Positions 9,912 through 22,600 of a stretch of 64,000 nt of DNA are shown here, one piece after another. The notes under the pieces are model-generated. The model saw nothing but the letters and a program-made list of their open reading frames with translations. It did no database searches and was not told the DNA's origin. Origin of the DNA: Caenorhabditis remanei (Eukaryota; Nematoda; Chromadorea; Rhabditida; Rhabditidae); assembly GCF_010183535.1 (NCBI RefSeq), contig NC_071328.1:2232001-2296000 (forward strand). The letters are read 5' to 3'. The first letter of the stretch is position 1. The number at the start of each line of letters is the position of its first letter. The translations under genes were made by a program, and so were the position numbers.

Positions 9912-11898
9912 ATGTTTAGGATTTTTTGTTGTGAAAAACAGGTACACATTTTTGAATCCGGTCTGCATATTTTACTTTCAGGTGTTCATCGTCTGCACCC
10001 AGAATGTGTTAACACGTGCACTAACCGGGAAACTGATGGCGGCGCTCGAAGATCGGCACCTCTTGCCAGTACACATGAAACTACTCCGACCGACTCAGGA
10101 TGTGATCGATGTAATTTTCTATCCCTTTTCTTTTATCCCTTGCCCCCCACTCCTTTTTCTTTTGTGTCATCGTTTCCAGAAATCGCATCTATTGAAAGAG
10201 GAGAAGCGCAGACAGCTCGACGACGTTTGGATGATTCTGGTGTTTCGCGGAAGGGAGGCGCAGACGAGAGTTGCCGAGTGTATTAAACAATTCAAGACGC
10301 AATACTCGTTGCATAAAAGTGAGAGAGAACAGAAAAAATAATAAATTTTGAAAAAAATTGGTTTCTTTTAATTTCAGATGACATCTACTGGACGGATACG
10401 GAGCAACAGGCGAAGCATGAGGAGGCTCTTTGGTTTAAGTGAGTTTTCCACGTAAACAACGGTTCTCATATGACTCGGAACAGCTGTTTTAAAAAAATGT
10501 TTTCAGAAATGACGAAGTGGTGAGCAATGGAGAGATGGCAGCTGTGGTCGAAGTGCCCGTGCCAGAGCAGAATGGGTTAGTGAGGGACCAGAAATATCAA
10601 GATCTTCATTTTTGTATTTGGAAATTTAGAGAAAGACAACACTCCGTGAAAAAATCTGTTAAAAACCATCATTTTCAAAAATTGTAGCCAAAAATCGGCC
10701 AACTTTGACAGCCCGTCACTGCCCTCTTTGTTGTCCGATCTTTTTGAATTTATACTAGTTTTGTAGATCAAATCGAGCTCTACATTTTTGTAGTTGACAA
10801 TTTTCTAATAGCTCTTCACGCTTTTGAGATATGCGCCTTTAAAGATAGGCACCTGGAAAGCGGCTCGAGGGAGAGAGGGGGAGACGCAGAGAAGCGAGAG
10901 GCCCTCCTCTTTTCGCACGCTCTCTCGCCTCCGCAATCTTTAAAGACTCATATCTCAAAAGCGTGAATAGCTATCAGAAAGTTGTCAATTGCAAAAATGA
11001 GGCTCTAGGTTTGATCTACAAGAAAAATATAAATTCAAAAAGATTGGATCAAAACGTGAGCCGTGACGAAATGTCAAAGTTGGCTAATTTTTTTGACAAA
11101 AGTTGTTTGAAAATCCTGGTTTTTATCATAAATGCAAAAAAATTGGATTGAAACATGAGCTGTCGCAAACTGTTAAAGAAGGCCAATTTTTCCGGTTTTT
11201 TAGTTTTTTAACTTAAAAAAAAATTTGCTCGCCTAACATTCTAAAGCTACCGGTCACGGATGGAATTTTCTTAAAAAGGATGATAAAGAGGCTAACGTTC
11301 AAAATGTTAAAAACCATAATTTTCAATTAGAAAACCGGTAAAAACAGTTTTAAAAAATTGAACAGATGCACCATTTGAGCCCAGTCAAAATCAATTTTTC
11401 ACCAATTTCCAATTTTTCCAGAAACTCCGTTACCGAACTATCCGTGGCGAGCTTAAAAATCGAAGGTGAACATGGAATCCAATCGGAAGCAAACTCAGTC
11501 GTCTCAACAGAAGGTAAGCTTAAAATTAGCAAACGCGCTCTAACGAACTTTAATTCGAAAATAGGTTCGGTAGAGCACATTTTCTTAGTTTCGAAAGTTT
11601 TCCGTTTTTTTACGGAAAATGATTCTTAAAAACGATTTTTTGTTGGTTTTAAAGGTTTTTGAGGAATATTTTTCCAGGACCCCACCTATCCGTCAACTCA
11701 AGTCAAATCCCCACACCAACGCCTCCCGAAGACGACCATCCAACTCCACATCCCCATGGTGGAGTCCACGTGGATAAGGAAGGGATAACTGCAGAAGTGA
11801 TCAGTAACACAGCGGATATTTTGGAGCCAGTAGAAATGTCACCGGTTCCAGTTGCTCCAGTTATTCCAATCATTAATCAACCTACTCAAATTGAATAA
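9912..11898 (+). CDS. Degenerate nucleoside diphosphate kinase-like protein
   Basis: Predicted exons 9912-9941, 9982-10110, 10180-10318, 10378-10438, 10507-10575, 11422-11513 and 11678-11898 join in phase to 246 residues. Residues 11-35 (VFIVCTQNVLTRALTGKLM...) align with the NDK N-terminus (FIMVKPDGVQRGLIGEI), and 100-120 (NDIYWTDTEQQAKHEEALWF) with the NDK C-terminal block NIIHGSDSVESAEKEIALWF. The catalytic histidine is Tyr103, the KPDG motif is TQNV, and the domain is about 25-30 residues short in the middle, so phosphotransfer is unlikely; this is a pseudoenzyme by inference. A 125-residue Pro/Glu-rich tail follows. The 846-bp fifth intron holds an R1 repeat. The first exon (10 residues) is the least certain part. 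Confidence 0.75.
10595..11160. repeat. R1 palindromic repeat in NDK-like gene intron 5
   Basis: Left arm at about 10690-10842 and right arm at about 10935-11060, around a centre with GGGAGACGCAGAGAAGCGAG (10879-10900). It lies wholly in the intron between exons 10507-10575 and 11422-11513. Confidence 0.8.
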
Positions 11899-12109
11899 TT
11901 AATCCTATTAAGCCAATTAACTTATCTTCTCTACAGAGCGCGTTTGCAATATTTATTTATTTTTTATTTATTCCGCTGTTTGTATATATATCACAATTCT
12001 TATTTTTCCTACTCCCTCATCATCAGAATCCCTCTCAATCTTGCACATTGACCTCTTAATCAATTTTCTTTTGTGTAAAATCTAAAAAACCATAAATATT
12101 GCTATAAGA

Positions 12110-12530
12110 GTGTGAAAAATCCACAATTTTTTGGTTTTTGGCTCTGAAAACACGGAAAACTAGTGAAAAAAACGGTCCAGATGCAATAAAAAAATACCAT
12201 TATGATTGTTACAAAAAGCAAAAAATAATTTGCCCCGGTGGGAATCGAACCCAGACTGCCAGTTTCCCAGCCGGCGTTGTTACCAGGTACACCAAAGATG
12301 CGGAGGCGCGGCCACTTCCTCGAGGGACGTGATAAGGGTGGCGCCGCCACCGTTCTCATGATCATCGCGGCCCTGCCGCCCCTCTGCATCTTTGGTGTAT
12401 CTGGTAAGGAGTCTGACCAGTAATCTAGCGACCGGGGTTCGATTCCCACCGAGTGCTATTATTTTTTGCTTTTTGTAACGATCATTTTGGTATACTTTTG
12501 AACAATTCTAGATGGGTTTTTCATGATTTA
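12110..12530. mobile_element. tRNA-like palindrome, copy T1
   Basis: An inverted repeat whose arms share GTTACAAAAAGCAAAAAATA (outer) and a tRNA-like module (inner). Right module, plus strand 12386-12457: A box TGGTGTATCTGG at 12393, B box GGTTCGATTCC 43 bp later, then TTATTTTTTG. Left module, minus strand about 12301-12231: A box TGGTGTACCTGG and the same B box, then AATTATTTTTTG. Stems are only partly paired, so neither is a functional tRNA. A GC-rich centre with GATAAGGGTGGCGC separates the modules. It sits between the convergent 3' ends of the NDK-like and DUF229 genes. Confidence 0.75.
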
Positions 12531-12589
12531 TCGGATAAAAATCGATTATTTAAATTAATTTTTATTAACAAACAAATCCAAACAAAAAT

Positions 12590-15500
12590 TTAAGCAATCG
12601 CAAGCCAATCCTGCACCTCATCATCCAAGTACATACACCACTTCTCGAATCGATACCACCATCTCTGTACACTCGTCATTCCCTTACAAAAGCACATCTT
12701 CTCGTACTTATTATTGTTCGTACAGTCCCCCGTCTTGCCATATCTATCCAACCGCACTATATTTCCAAATGACACCTGACTCGTCTTCTTATTATGTTTT
12801 AGAATCGTCTGAAATTGTGCAAAGCTTGGAGCATCGGCCATTACAGTAATCTCATAGTTGTGACTGGTTTCCGAGTGGTTCGTATGGCCGTAGTGGAGGA
12901 GGGACGTTGTCTAAAATAATTTTTTTTGCAAAAATTTGATTCAGGAAGTTTCTAGGCCATCATAAACTCGGTCACCAGAAAATTCGAAAAAAAATTTTTT
13001 TTTACGGTGACCGAAAAAAGTTTTTGCAATTCCTAGGCCACCTTACCTCTCTAAACTCAAATTTCTCACACATCGATGAGAAATTCGCAGCGTCCAGTAG
13101 ATCATGAATATGGTCGATTAGAAGAATTCCCAATCGGTTGCGGAGGTTTTCACTGCAAAATTTAGAATTTTTGTAAGTGCGCTCTATCGATAATATCCTT
13201 AAATTCTATTGTTTACCTGCGTAGCGACTTAAAAAAGAGACAAAATTCACAAACTGCTTGTTTTGAAAAAAAATCGAAGGATAGGCTCTCAATTTTGTTA
13301 TAATTTCCGTAGCTACGATCTACACTGCTTCGCTGCGTAGCGACTCAAATTTAAAAAACTTTCCACTCCGTATCCTCCACCTACACAAATTCACTGCGTA
13401 GCGACTTAACAAGTGCCCTACAGAAAAACACTCACTCGACTACCGTCACCTTCTCCACTTGACAAATACAGTACTCCGGTTGAATAGGAAGGCGTCCGCA
13501 AGTTCTCGGAAGTGATGGTTGACGACGGAGATATGAGTGACCACGTTCCCCGGAAATTTCCAGAAGAGTACGGTTGTTGAAGGAGTCGGCTGGTTGGTAC
13601 TGTAATAAGTGGAAGAGGAATTTCCTAGGCCACGACCACGAAAAAAACCTTCAAAATATCCAAAATCGTGGCTCTCGTATCGAAATGAGTCTGAAGTTTC
13701 CGCGAGTTTTGTCTCATGATTTCCAGCACCGCCTGACTTTTTTGACGTATTTTTTTGGGAATTGAAATTGATAAATATGGGTTATTCATCTCCAAACTAC
13801 CAATTTCAGTCTGCAGGAATCTTCTCATACCGATTCGAAACCCGTGGTCGCCTAAGAAGATGACGAACGAGTTGTCGAACTGAAAAAAACCAAAAAAAAT
13901 GCGAAAAATACATTTAGAATAGTGTGAAATCCACAAAAAATATACCAATCTACTCGTTACAAAAAGCAAAAAATAATTGGCGCCGGCGGGAATCGAACCC
14001 GGGTTGCCAGTTTCCCAGCCGGCGTTGTTACCGGGTACACCAAAGGCGCGGAGGTGGCGGCGCCTGTTCGAAGGACATGATAAGGGTGGCGCTTCCCGGT
14101 GGACTCTCCGCCGTCACCACCCTTATCATTACTCTCACCGTCGCGCCCACTTTCCGCTCGGGTAGCCTACCCGGTAAGGAGTCTGACTAGTAATCTCGCA
14201 TCCAGGGTTCGATTCCCACCGGTGCCTATTATTTTTTGCTTTTTGTAACGATCATTTTGGTATACTTTTCAACAATTCTAAAAGTGTTTTTCATCGGAAT
14301 CTGATATAAAAATAGGGTCAAAACGTAACCAACCATGTCAGCATTCCTATCAATAATCTCGGCCATTTCCTTATCAACTCTCATGAAACCATTGAAATGG
14401 TCGTGTGCGACAGTGTTGATCCACATCCATGTGAATTTCGGGGTGTCTGGAAATAAAAATTATTTCCTGGAGAGTTATGGTCATTTTAAGACGACAGCTT
14501 AAAAGTCGCACTATTTTTGAGCTGTTGTCTTAAAATGACCATAACTCTTCAGAGAGTGTCCATACAAAAAAGTTGTCAACTACAAAAATGAAGTTCTACT
14601 TTTGATCTGTATGATCCATTAAAATTTCCCAAAATTATGATCATTACCGTACCTTTATAAGCATCCACAAATTGCTGAAAATACTCGAACACCGCGTGTC
14701 TCTCCTCTCTACACAACGCCCCTTTCAAGTGATTTTTGGTGATATTCGTCCCGAATCTCTCATAAACCATCTGGAATGGATGCATGTAGTGATGAGTCGG
14801 CGCTTCAGCGAATCCCTTACAATTCGGGTAGTTCACCATCTGGTTTCCCCAGTCATCGATTTGGAGCGTCTGAAATTAAAACTAAATTTTCAGCAAATTT
14901 CAAATTTGAGAGTTAAGCGCGTCTTACAACCGCGCTCTACCGAATCCAAAGAAAATTGTATGCAAAATTGAGAGACGCAGAGAAAAAGAGACATTTTTCA
15001 AGGGAATTTCGGTGGAGCACATTTATAAAGTTAAAAATTCAAAAATCCTCTAAAATATGACATTTTTTAACCAAACAAATTCCAAAAACTTCGAAAAAAA
15101 AATTGAAAAGATGTATTTTCAAAATCATGACTGAAATATCCCTGAAGCTTGACAAATTGTTATCCCTAATTACCCAATTTCCAAAAAATCATTCCCAGGC
15201 GTTGCGGTCGCGTTGCGGCTCAAATTTTGAAAACATTTTCAATTCTACTATTCTTGGCGTGTTCAACAGCTTAAAATTCAAAATTTCATAGTTATAACGT
15301 AAAAACCGCGACGCGACCGCGTCGCATCTCAAAAAATGCGTTTCCTTTTAAAGGTGGTTTTAAAGGACGCAAATGATGCGCTGCGGTTGCGTCGCGTGCG
15401 CATTGAAAAAAATTCGAATTTTCGAGAAAAAATTGAAAGTTTTCTCCTACCGTAACCCTAATAGTCGCGTTTATCAGTTGAGCGTACTAGATCACAGCAC

Positions 15501-17423
15501 AATTTTTCAAAATCCAAAAAAAAAATTTTTTCTCAAAAACCCTAAATTCCTCAATTTCCACTCACCATAAACCCCTCGTTCTGAAAATCCTCAAAAATCG
15601 AATGATTCAGATGATTTCTACAGTACACCTCCTTCTCCCAATCCACTTTCACATCGCTCCCACCGTAATTCTTTCCCATAATTGGTTCGATAAGTTTTCC
15701 TAAACAAAATTGGACATCCGGATTCACAGACAGACAGACAGACATACCAAACCACAATGCCATTCCATTGGGTTGACTATTTTCCCCAACTTTATTCACA
15801 AACGGAAATTCCACGGCTTCCAAGCGAGAGGATAGTGCGGACAGCGTTTTTGGGAACGATCTAAAGTTGTAGATCAAAAAATTTCAGAAAAGGGGCGTGG
15901 CCTACCGTTTAGCTAGTCCAGTGCTCATAGAATCAAACAGGAAGACGAAGACGTTAGGGGCATCTGGATTTTTGAGGGGTTTGGTGGGTTTTCTGAAAAT
16001 TTTTTGTTGGGTTTTGACATTAGACCGGTCTAGATCCAAAAATGGGCCATTTTTGGCTCTAAAACACTGAAAACTAGTGAAAAAGCGATCCAGATTCAAT
16101 GAAAAATATACCAAAATGATCGTTACAAAAAGCAAAAATAATAGGCGCCGATGGGTGTCGAACCCCGGATATCTAGATTACTGGCCAGACTCCTTACCAG
16201 GTAGACTACCCGAGCGGAAAGTGGGCGCGTCGGCGAAGGTTGTGATAAGGGTGGCGGCGGCGAAGGTTGTCACCGCCGCCGTATCGACGCCACTTCCACT
16301 TCCCATGGTCTTCCCGGGAAGGATTCTGGCCAGTAATCTAGACATCCGGGGTTCGATTCCCACCGAAACCAATTATTTTTTGCTTTTTGTAACGATCGTA
16401 TTGGTATATTTTTCATTGAGTCTAGACTGTTTTTTCACTAGTTTTTAGTGTTTTAGACCTAAAAATGGCCTAATTGAACCACTCACTTTGGTATAACCTG
16501 AGAATGTATATACCCATACACTTCTCTCGATCCCTCCCAGCATACAGCCTCCAAAAATTCGCAGCTGACAGGCATTCCCGGAGCCATCCAGTCGGTGATA
16601 TTCAATTTCCAATCGTCGATTCCAGAGATGCATCTAAATTAGAAATCTTAGTTCTTGAAGACGCATATCTCAAAAGCGTGAAGAGCTATAAAAAAGTTGT
16701 CAACTACAAAAATGAAGATCTAGATTTGATCTCCAAGAAAAATATAAATTTGGGACATTTGGGATATAAGTCGACACTAAGAGGACGTGTCAAAGGTGAC
16801 CAACTTTTAGTGGCGCTTCTTCGGTTCCAATTTTTAAAGACGCATATCTCAAAAGCGTGAAGAGCTATCAAAATGTTGTCAACTACAAAAATGTAGCCCT
16901 AGATTTGATCTACACAATGAATATAAATTTGAACCATTATAACTTAAAAATGGCGCTGTGACACGCTCTCAAAACCATTCATTTTTCACTTTTCAGTCAA
17001 TTCCAACTTTCCCCGGTTTTAATGTGGCACAGTTTTAAAACATCCTCCTACTTACCTCGCCGAGCAATTCATCCCCTTTTTCTCCTCCACAACATCCCAT
17101 TTGCCATCGACGAGCCGCGTGAATGGCACAAAATTTTTGTCGCAGCTTACGGTCGGGTCGAAATCATAATCCACGTATCTCATCACTTTTGGGTGCCAAT
17201 AATCGTAAACCGGCAGGGAACAGACATTCATATAGTTGTTGGTGGAGTCATGGTCATGAAATATTGGCTCTGAAAAGTCGGGTCGAGTCGCTGCGCAGTC
17301 AAATTTCTCACCTTCCACCTTAACATCGGTTGTCCTAAAAACGAAAATAAATATGAGGAGCTGGACGAAAACTCCACAGATCAATATTTGATAGAGGAAT
17401 TGTTTGGATTTCTTTTGCCACAT
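12590..17423 (-). CDS. DUF229 family membrane protein (sulfatase-like fold)
   Basis: Eleven exons on the minus strand: 17423-17056, 16633-16487, 15992-15906, 15860-15748, 15699-15566, 14869-14653, 14446-14334, 13879-13649, 13599-13436, 13152-13047 and 12910-12590. They join in phase to 666 residues, the usual size. Residues about 11-30 form one hydrophobic N-terminal segment (signal anchor). Alkaline-phosphatase-superfamily hallmarks are visible: VFVFLFDSMSTG (D192, S193), NTVAHDHFNG (about 366-374) and FLGDHGFR (G403-D404-H405-G406). Cysteine-rich stretches (EYCICQVEKV, KMCFCKG) suit an extracytoplasmic domain. DUF229 proteins are expanded in nematodes and their substrate is unknown to me. 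Introns carry tRNA-like palindromes (T2, T3) and an R1 repeat. The exon 8 donor GTTTTTTT is weak. Confidence 0.88.
13153..13435. repeat. Three CTGCGTAGCGACT motifs in DUF229 intron
   Basis: CTGCGTAGCGACTTAA or close variants occur at about 13218, 13332 and 13395 in one short intron, all in the same orientation. Confidence 0.6.
13915..14300. mobile_element. tRNA-like palindrome, copy T2
   Basis: Same architecture as T1. Right module, plus strand 14156-14226: A box TAGCCTACCCGG at 14163, anticodon-loop-like CTAGTAA (would read AGU, threonine), B box GGTTCGATTCC at 14206 (43 bp spacing), then TTATTTTTTG. Left module, minus strand about 14050-13979: A box TGGTGTACCCGG and B box GGTTCGATTCC. It lies inside the intron between DUF229 exons 14446-14334 and 13879-13649. 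Confidence 0.75.
14870..15565. other. DUF229 intron with GC-rich motif
   Basis: AT-rich intron between exons 15699-15566 and 14869-14653. Several GCGGTCGCGTTGCGGC-like phrases occur at 15203-15225, 15305-15330 and 15375-15400. Similar phrases recur near 40605-40620 and 50325-50715. No RNA gene seen. Confidence 0.45.
16030..16475. mobile_element. tRNA-like palindrome, copy T3
   Basis: The best preserved long arms of the family: both outer arms contain CACTGAAAACTAGTGAAAAA or close variants and GATCGTTACAAAAAGCAAAA. Left module (minus, about 16216-16143): A box TAGTCTACCTGG and a damaged B box GGTTCGACACC. Right module (plus, about 16299-16370): A box TGGTCTTCCCGG at 16306, B box GGTTCGATTCC at 16350, T run following. 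It lies in the intron between DUF229 exons 16633-16487 and 15992-15906. Confidence 0.75.
16640..16990. repeat. R1 repeat arms in DUF229 intron 1
   Basis: Two R1 arms in direct orientation (about 16660-16760 and 16835-16935) with GCATATCTCAAAAGCGTGAA and TTGTCAACTACAAAAATG. The GACGCAGAGAAG centre is missing, so this copy is rearranged. Confidence 0.75.
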
Positions 17424-19677
17424 GGTAGACTATTGATTTTTTTTTGTTTCAGAATAGTCTAAATGGATTTGACCTCTGGGGGGGGGGGGGGGCAAGGGAC
17501 AGGGCACCAAGAGGTAAGAGGTATTGGGGGCAAGGGGCTAAAAGTTTTTTTTGTTTGAAATTTTAAAAAAGTTTTTGGAAAACTTTGTATTCTATGTTTT
17601 CTACCTGGTTTACACATGTTACCAAAGAAAAATTACTCAAATAATTCAAAATTCGATTCTCAACTTGTCCACGAGGAGTACACGGTGGAAAAGTTGGTTT
17701 TTGTGGTTTTTGTGGTTATTTGATGATTTTTTTTTGCATTTTCCGCGATAAATATTGCATTTTTGTGAATAGATATGTTTCTATAGCAAAAATCAACGAA
17801 AAACAAAGAAAAACGGATATTTGTCTTGTCCTCGAGGAGTACACGGAGGGGAATTGAGTTTTTGTGGTTTTTGCACGATTTTTCTCAATTTTTTTTTGAT
17901 AAATCGTAAATTTAGGCGTTTTTTCCATGAATGTGCAAATAATTTTTAAAAAATCAAAAATTGACAAAGAAAAATTACTAAAATTATTCAAATTTCGATT
18001 CTCGACTTGTCCACGAGGAGTATACCGAGGATAATTTGGTTTTTGCTGTTTTTGGTCGATTTTTGATGATTTTTTTGCATTTTCCGAGATAAATATTGCA
18101 TTTTTGTGAATAGATATGTTTCTACAGCAAAAAATAAAAAACAATAAAATTCGTCTTGTCCTCGAGGAGTACACGGAGGGGAATTGAGTTTTTGTGGTTT
18201 TTGTGGTTTTTGCACAATTTTTTTTTGATTAATCGTAATTTTAGCGGTTTTTCTTATGACTGTGCGTAAAATTTTAAAAAAGAATAAAAAATTGACAAAC
18301 ATAAAATTTCCAAAAAAAAAGTTTCAAAAAAATTTTTCTCATCATCAGAAAACATAGAAAAACTAATTTTTATGACTTCGGTGTTAAAATTATGGATTCT
18401 CCATAAAAAAACCTAAAATTTTGAACCTTAAAAAAATCTGAAAATGTGCAATCCGTGGACTCCTCGTGGACAAGTCAATTTTCCTTTGTTTTCAACGGTT
18501 TTTCGTCGTTTTTTGCACTTTTAAGAACTTTTAAGGCAATTTCCAAAATATTAGTGTCTATATGATAATTCTATTCAAAAATCTATTTTTCAACCAAAAA
18601 TTCGCAAAAATCGGTGAAAACCCGGTAAAAACAGGTCGAACTCGAAAACCTGTGCACGTGGAGTACACGGCCAAAACGCCAAAAATTGTTTAAAAAATTT
18701 TTTTTGGTAAAAATACGTATTTTAATGTTTTTAAGTTGAAAAAAACATAAAAATCACTTTAAAATCGGTGAAAACCCGGCTAAAAGAGATGGACCTTTTC
18801 CAGCTGGTTTTTTGGAACTAGAAAAATCCGACTTGTCCACGTGGAGTACACGGTCAACAGTAAAAAGACATACAGAAACGTACCAGTAAGAAAACCAGGA
18901 ACGCCGTTGCCGAATTGCCGAATTGCCGCCTTTTTTTTCGGCAATGTTTTTTTTCTAAATCTTCTCAATTTTCAATCTGAATTCGACAAGTTAGAGAATG
19001 AGAACTTGATGGTGGTTGAAGGAGTACGAGCGAAACGTTCATATTAAGTAATACTCGGTGTTTTCGACTTCGAAATTTTGAATTTTAAGCGCCGCCTCCA
19101 AATCTAGAAATAGTGAGAGTCTATTCTTGAAGTAGCACGTCATCTACCAACTCAAAATGACTTTAGAAATGTCAAAACAACCTCAAAACCTCCCCAAAAA
19201 GAATTACATTTCGCAGATAGTATGCTAGCGCGCTCATTCCTCTCGACTGAATGAAAAGATGGGTTAATGAGTGAAATAACTGCTCTATACACCCCTAGAT
19301 GACATTTAAAACCCCCATCACTGCGTGGACACCTTTCTCTTTTCTTTCTTCACAGATATTTGGTCATATCGAGTTTGGGGGAGATGGAATAGGTCACATA
19401 TCTGTCAGTGTTTTGAGAAGTTGATGTTTTAGACAGTTGTTGAGGAAGGGAGATTCGAGAAACATCAATAGGCTACGGTAATCAGTTTGATAGAGCGCAC
19501 GCTGAGCTGAAATCAATGATCATCGATACCTAGCTCTATACATCTAGTAACACACCTATCTTCTAGCTAGAATCGTTTAATTTGACGTATCACGTTCTTA
19601 AGCAGTTATTTCTTTTCTCTAAATAGTTTTTTACGTCATTAATATTCCAATCCTTGCTTAATTGAAAGGATTTAAGT
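17424..19677. other. Intergenic region between DUF229 gene and satellite
   Basis: No gene recognised. It has a poly-G tract at about 17478-17494, then the CACGTG-motif repeat (17655-18870), then a short stretch (18890-19680) without evident coding or RNA features. Confidence 0.5.
17655..18870. repeat. Diverged tandem repeat with CTTGTCCACGTGGAGTACAC motif
   Basis: A roughly 24-bp motif recurs at 17664, 17825, 18006, 18155, about 18454 (reversed), 18648 and 18832. Forward spacings are about 150-185 bp. Sequence between motifs repeats with a period of about 330-340 bp (for example GATAAATATTGCATTTTTGT at about 17747 and 18089). The part 18350-18870 is homologous to 37540-38040. Confidence 0.75.
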
Positions 19678-19689
19678 TCAAAGTTTTTT

Positions 19690-22600
19690 AGCATCAATAA
19701 TGGTGGGGGAAGTTAATTTCATAAAAAGTACCCTGTTTTTAGAAATTTCAATCATAACTTTATTGATTTCTAGATTTAAAAAAGTCCTGTTTTTAGGAAT
19801 TTCAATTATAATTTTATTGATTTCTAGATTTAAAAAAGTCCTGTTTTTAGAAATTTCGATTATAATTTTATTGATTTCTAGATTTAAAAAAGTCCTGTTT
19901 TTAGAAATTTCAATCATAATTTTAATGATTTCTAGATTTAAAAAAGTCCTGTTTTTAGAAATTTCGATTATAACTTTATTGATTTCTAGATTTAAAAAAG
20001 TCCTGTTTTTAGAAATTTCGATTATAATTTTAATGATTTCTAACCCGGGAGGATTCAAACCCGCGTCTACTGAAGTAAACCTCAGCCCGTTTATTATAGA
20101 CTCCTTCACCCTCTGGTCGAAGTGTGTCTAACCGGTTCCGACACAGATAAGAATGGTGGGGGAAGTTAATTTCATAAAAAGTACCCTGTTTTTAATAATT
20201 TCACTCATAATTTTAATGATTTCTAGGTTTAAAAAAGTCCTGTTTTTAGAAATTTCAATCATAATTTTAATGATTTCTAGATTTAAAAAAGTCCTGTTTT
20301 TAGAAATTTCGATTATAACTTTATTGATTTCTAGATTTAAAAAAGTCCTGTTTTTAGAAATTTCGATTATAACTTTATTGATTTCTAACCCGGGAGGATT
20401 CAAACCCGCGTCTACTGAAGTAAACCTCAGCCCGTTTATTATAGACTCCTTCACCCTCTGGTCGAAGTGTGTCTAACCGGTTCCGACACAGATAAGAATG
20501 GTGGGGGAAGTTAATTTCATAAAAAGTACCCTGTTTTTAATAATTTCACTCATAATTTTAATGATTTCTAGGTTTAAAAAAGTTCTGTTTTTAGGAATTT
20601 CAATCATAATTTTATTGATTTCTAGATTTAAAAAAGTTCTGTTTTTAGGAATTTCAATCATAATTTTATTGATTTCTAGATTTAAAAAAGTCCTGTTTTT
20701 AGGAATTTCAGTCATAATTTTATTGATTTCTAACCCGGGAGGATTCAAACCCGCGTCTACTGAAGTAAACCTCAGCCCGTTTATTATAGACTCCTTCACC
20801 CTCTGGTCGAAGTGTGTCTAACCGGTTCCGACACAGATAAGAATGGTGGGGGAAGTTAATTTCATAAAAAGTACCCTGTTTTTAATAATTTCACTCATAA
20901 TTTTAATGATTTCTAGATTTAAAAAAGTCCTGTTTTTAGAAATTTCGATTATAACTTTATTGATTTCTAGATTTAAAAAAGTCCTGTTTTTAGAAATTTC
21001 GATTATAATTTTAATGATTTCTAACCCGGGAGGATTCAAACCCGCGTCTACTGAAGTAAACCTCAGCCCGTTTATTATAGACTCCTTCACCCTCTGGTCG
21101 AAGTGTGTCTAACCGGTTCCGACACAGATAAGAATGGTGGGGGAAGTTAATTTCATAAAAAGTACCCTGTTTTTAATAATTTCGCTCATAATTTTAATGA
21201 TTTCTAGGTTTAAAAAAGTTCTGTTTTTAGGAATTTCAATCATAATTTCATTGATTTCTAGATTTAAAAAAGTCCTGTTTTTAGGAATTTCAGTCATAAT
21301 TTTATTGATTTCTAGATTTAAAAAAGTCCTGTTTTTAGGAATTTCAGTCATAATTTTATTGATTTCTAACCCGGGAGGATTCAAACCCGCGTCTACTGAA
21401 GTAAACCTCAGCCCGTTTATTATAGACTCCTTCACCCTCTGGTCGAAGTGTGTCTAACCGGTTCCGACACAGATAAGAATGGTGGGGGAAGTTAATTTCA
21501 TAAAAAGTACCCTGTTTTAATAATTTCGCTCATAATTTTAATGATTTCTAGGTTTAAAAAGTTCTGTTTTTAGGAATTTCAATCATAATTTCATTGATTT
21601 CTAGATTTAAAAAAGTCCTGTTTTTAGGAATTTCAGTCATAATTTTATTGATTTCTAGATTTAAAAAAGTCCTGTTTTTAGGAATTTCAGTCATAATTTT
21701 ATTGATTTCTAACCCGGGAGGATTCAAACCCGCGTCTACTGAAGTAAACCTCAGCCCGTTTATTATAGACTCCTTCACCCTCTGGTCGAAGTGTGTCTAA
21801 CCGGTTCCGACACAGATAAGAATGGTGGGGGAAGTTAATTTCATAAAAAGTACCCTGTTTTTAATAATTTCGCTCATAATTTTAATGATTTCTAGGTTTA
21901 AAAAAGTTCTGTTTTAGGAATTTCAATCATAATTTTATTGATTTCTAGATTTAAAAAAGTCCTGTTTTTAGGAATTTCAGTCATAATTTTATTGATTTCT
22001 AACCCGGAGGATTCAAACCCGCGTCTACTGAAGTAAACCTCAGCCCGTTTATTATAGACTCCTTCACCCTCTGGTCGAAGTGTGTCTAACCGGTTCCGAC
22101 ACAGATAAGAATGGTGGGGGAAGTTAATTTCATAAAAAGTACCCTGTTTTTAATAATTTCACTCATAATTTTAATGATTTCTAGGTTTAAAAAAGTTCTG
22201 TTTTTAGGAATTTCAATCATAATTTTATTGATTTCTAGATTTAAAAAAGTCCTGTTTTTAGGAATTTCAGTCATAATTTTATTGATTTCTAGATTTAAAA
22301 AAGTCCTGTTTTAGGAATTTCAGTCATAATTTTATTGATTTCTAACCCGGGAGGATTCAAACCCGCGTCTACTGAAGTAAACCTCAGCCCGTTTATTATA
22401 GACTCCTTCACCCTCTGGTCGAAGTGTGTCTAACCGGTTCCGACACAGATAAGAATGGTGGGGGAAGTTAATTTCATAAAAAGTACCCTGTTTTTAATAA
22501 TTTCACTCATAATTTTAATGATTTCTAGGTTTAAAAAAGTTCTGTTTTTAGGAATTTCAATCATAATTTTATTGATTTCTAGATTTAAAAAAGTTCTGTT

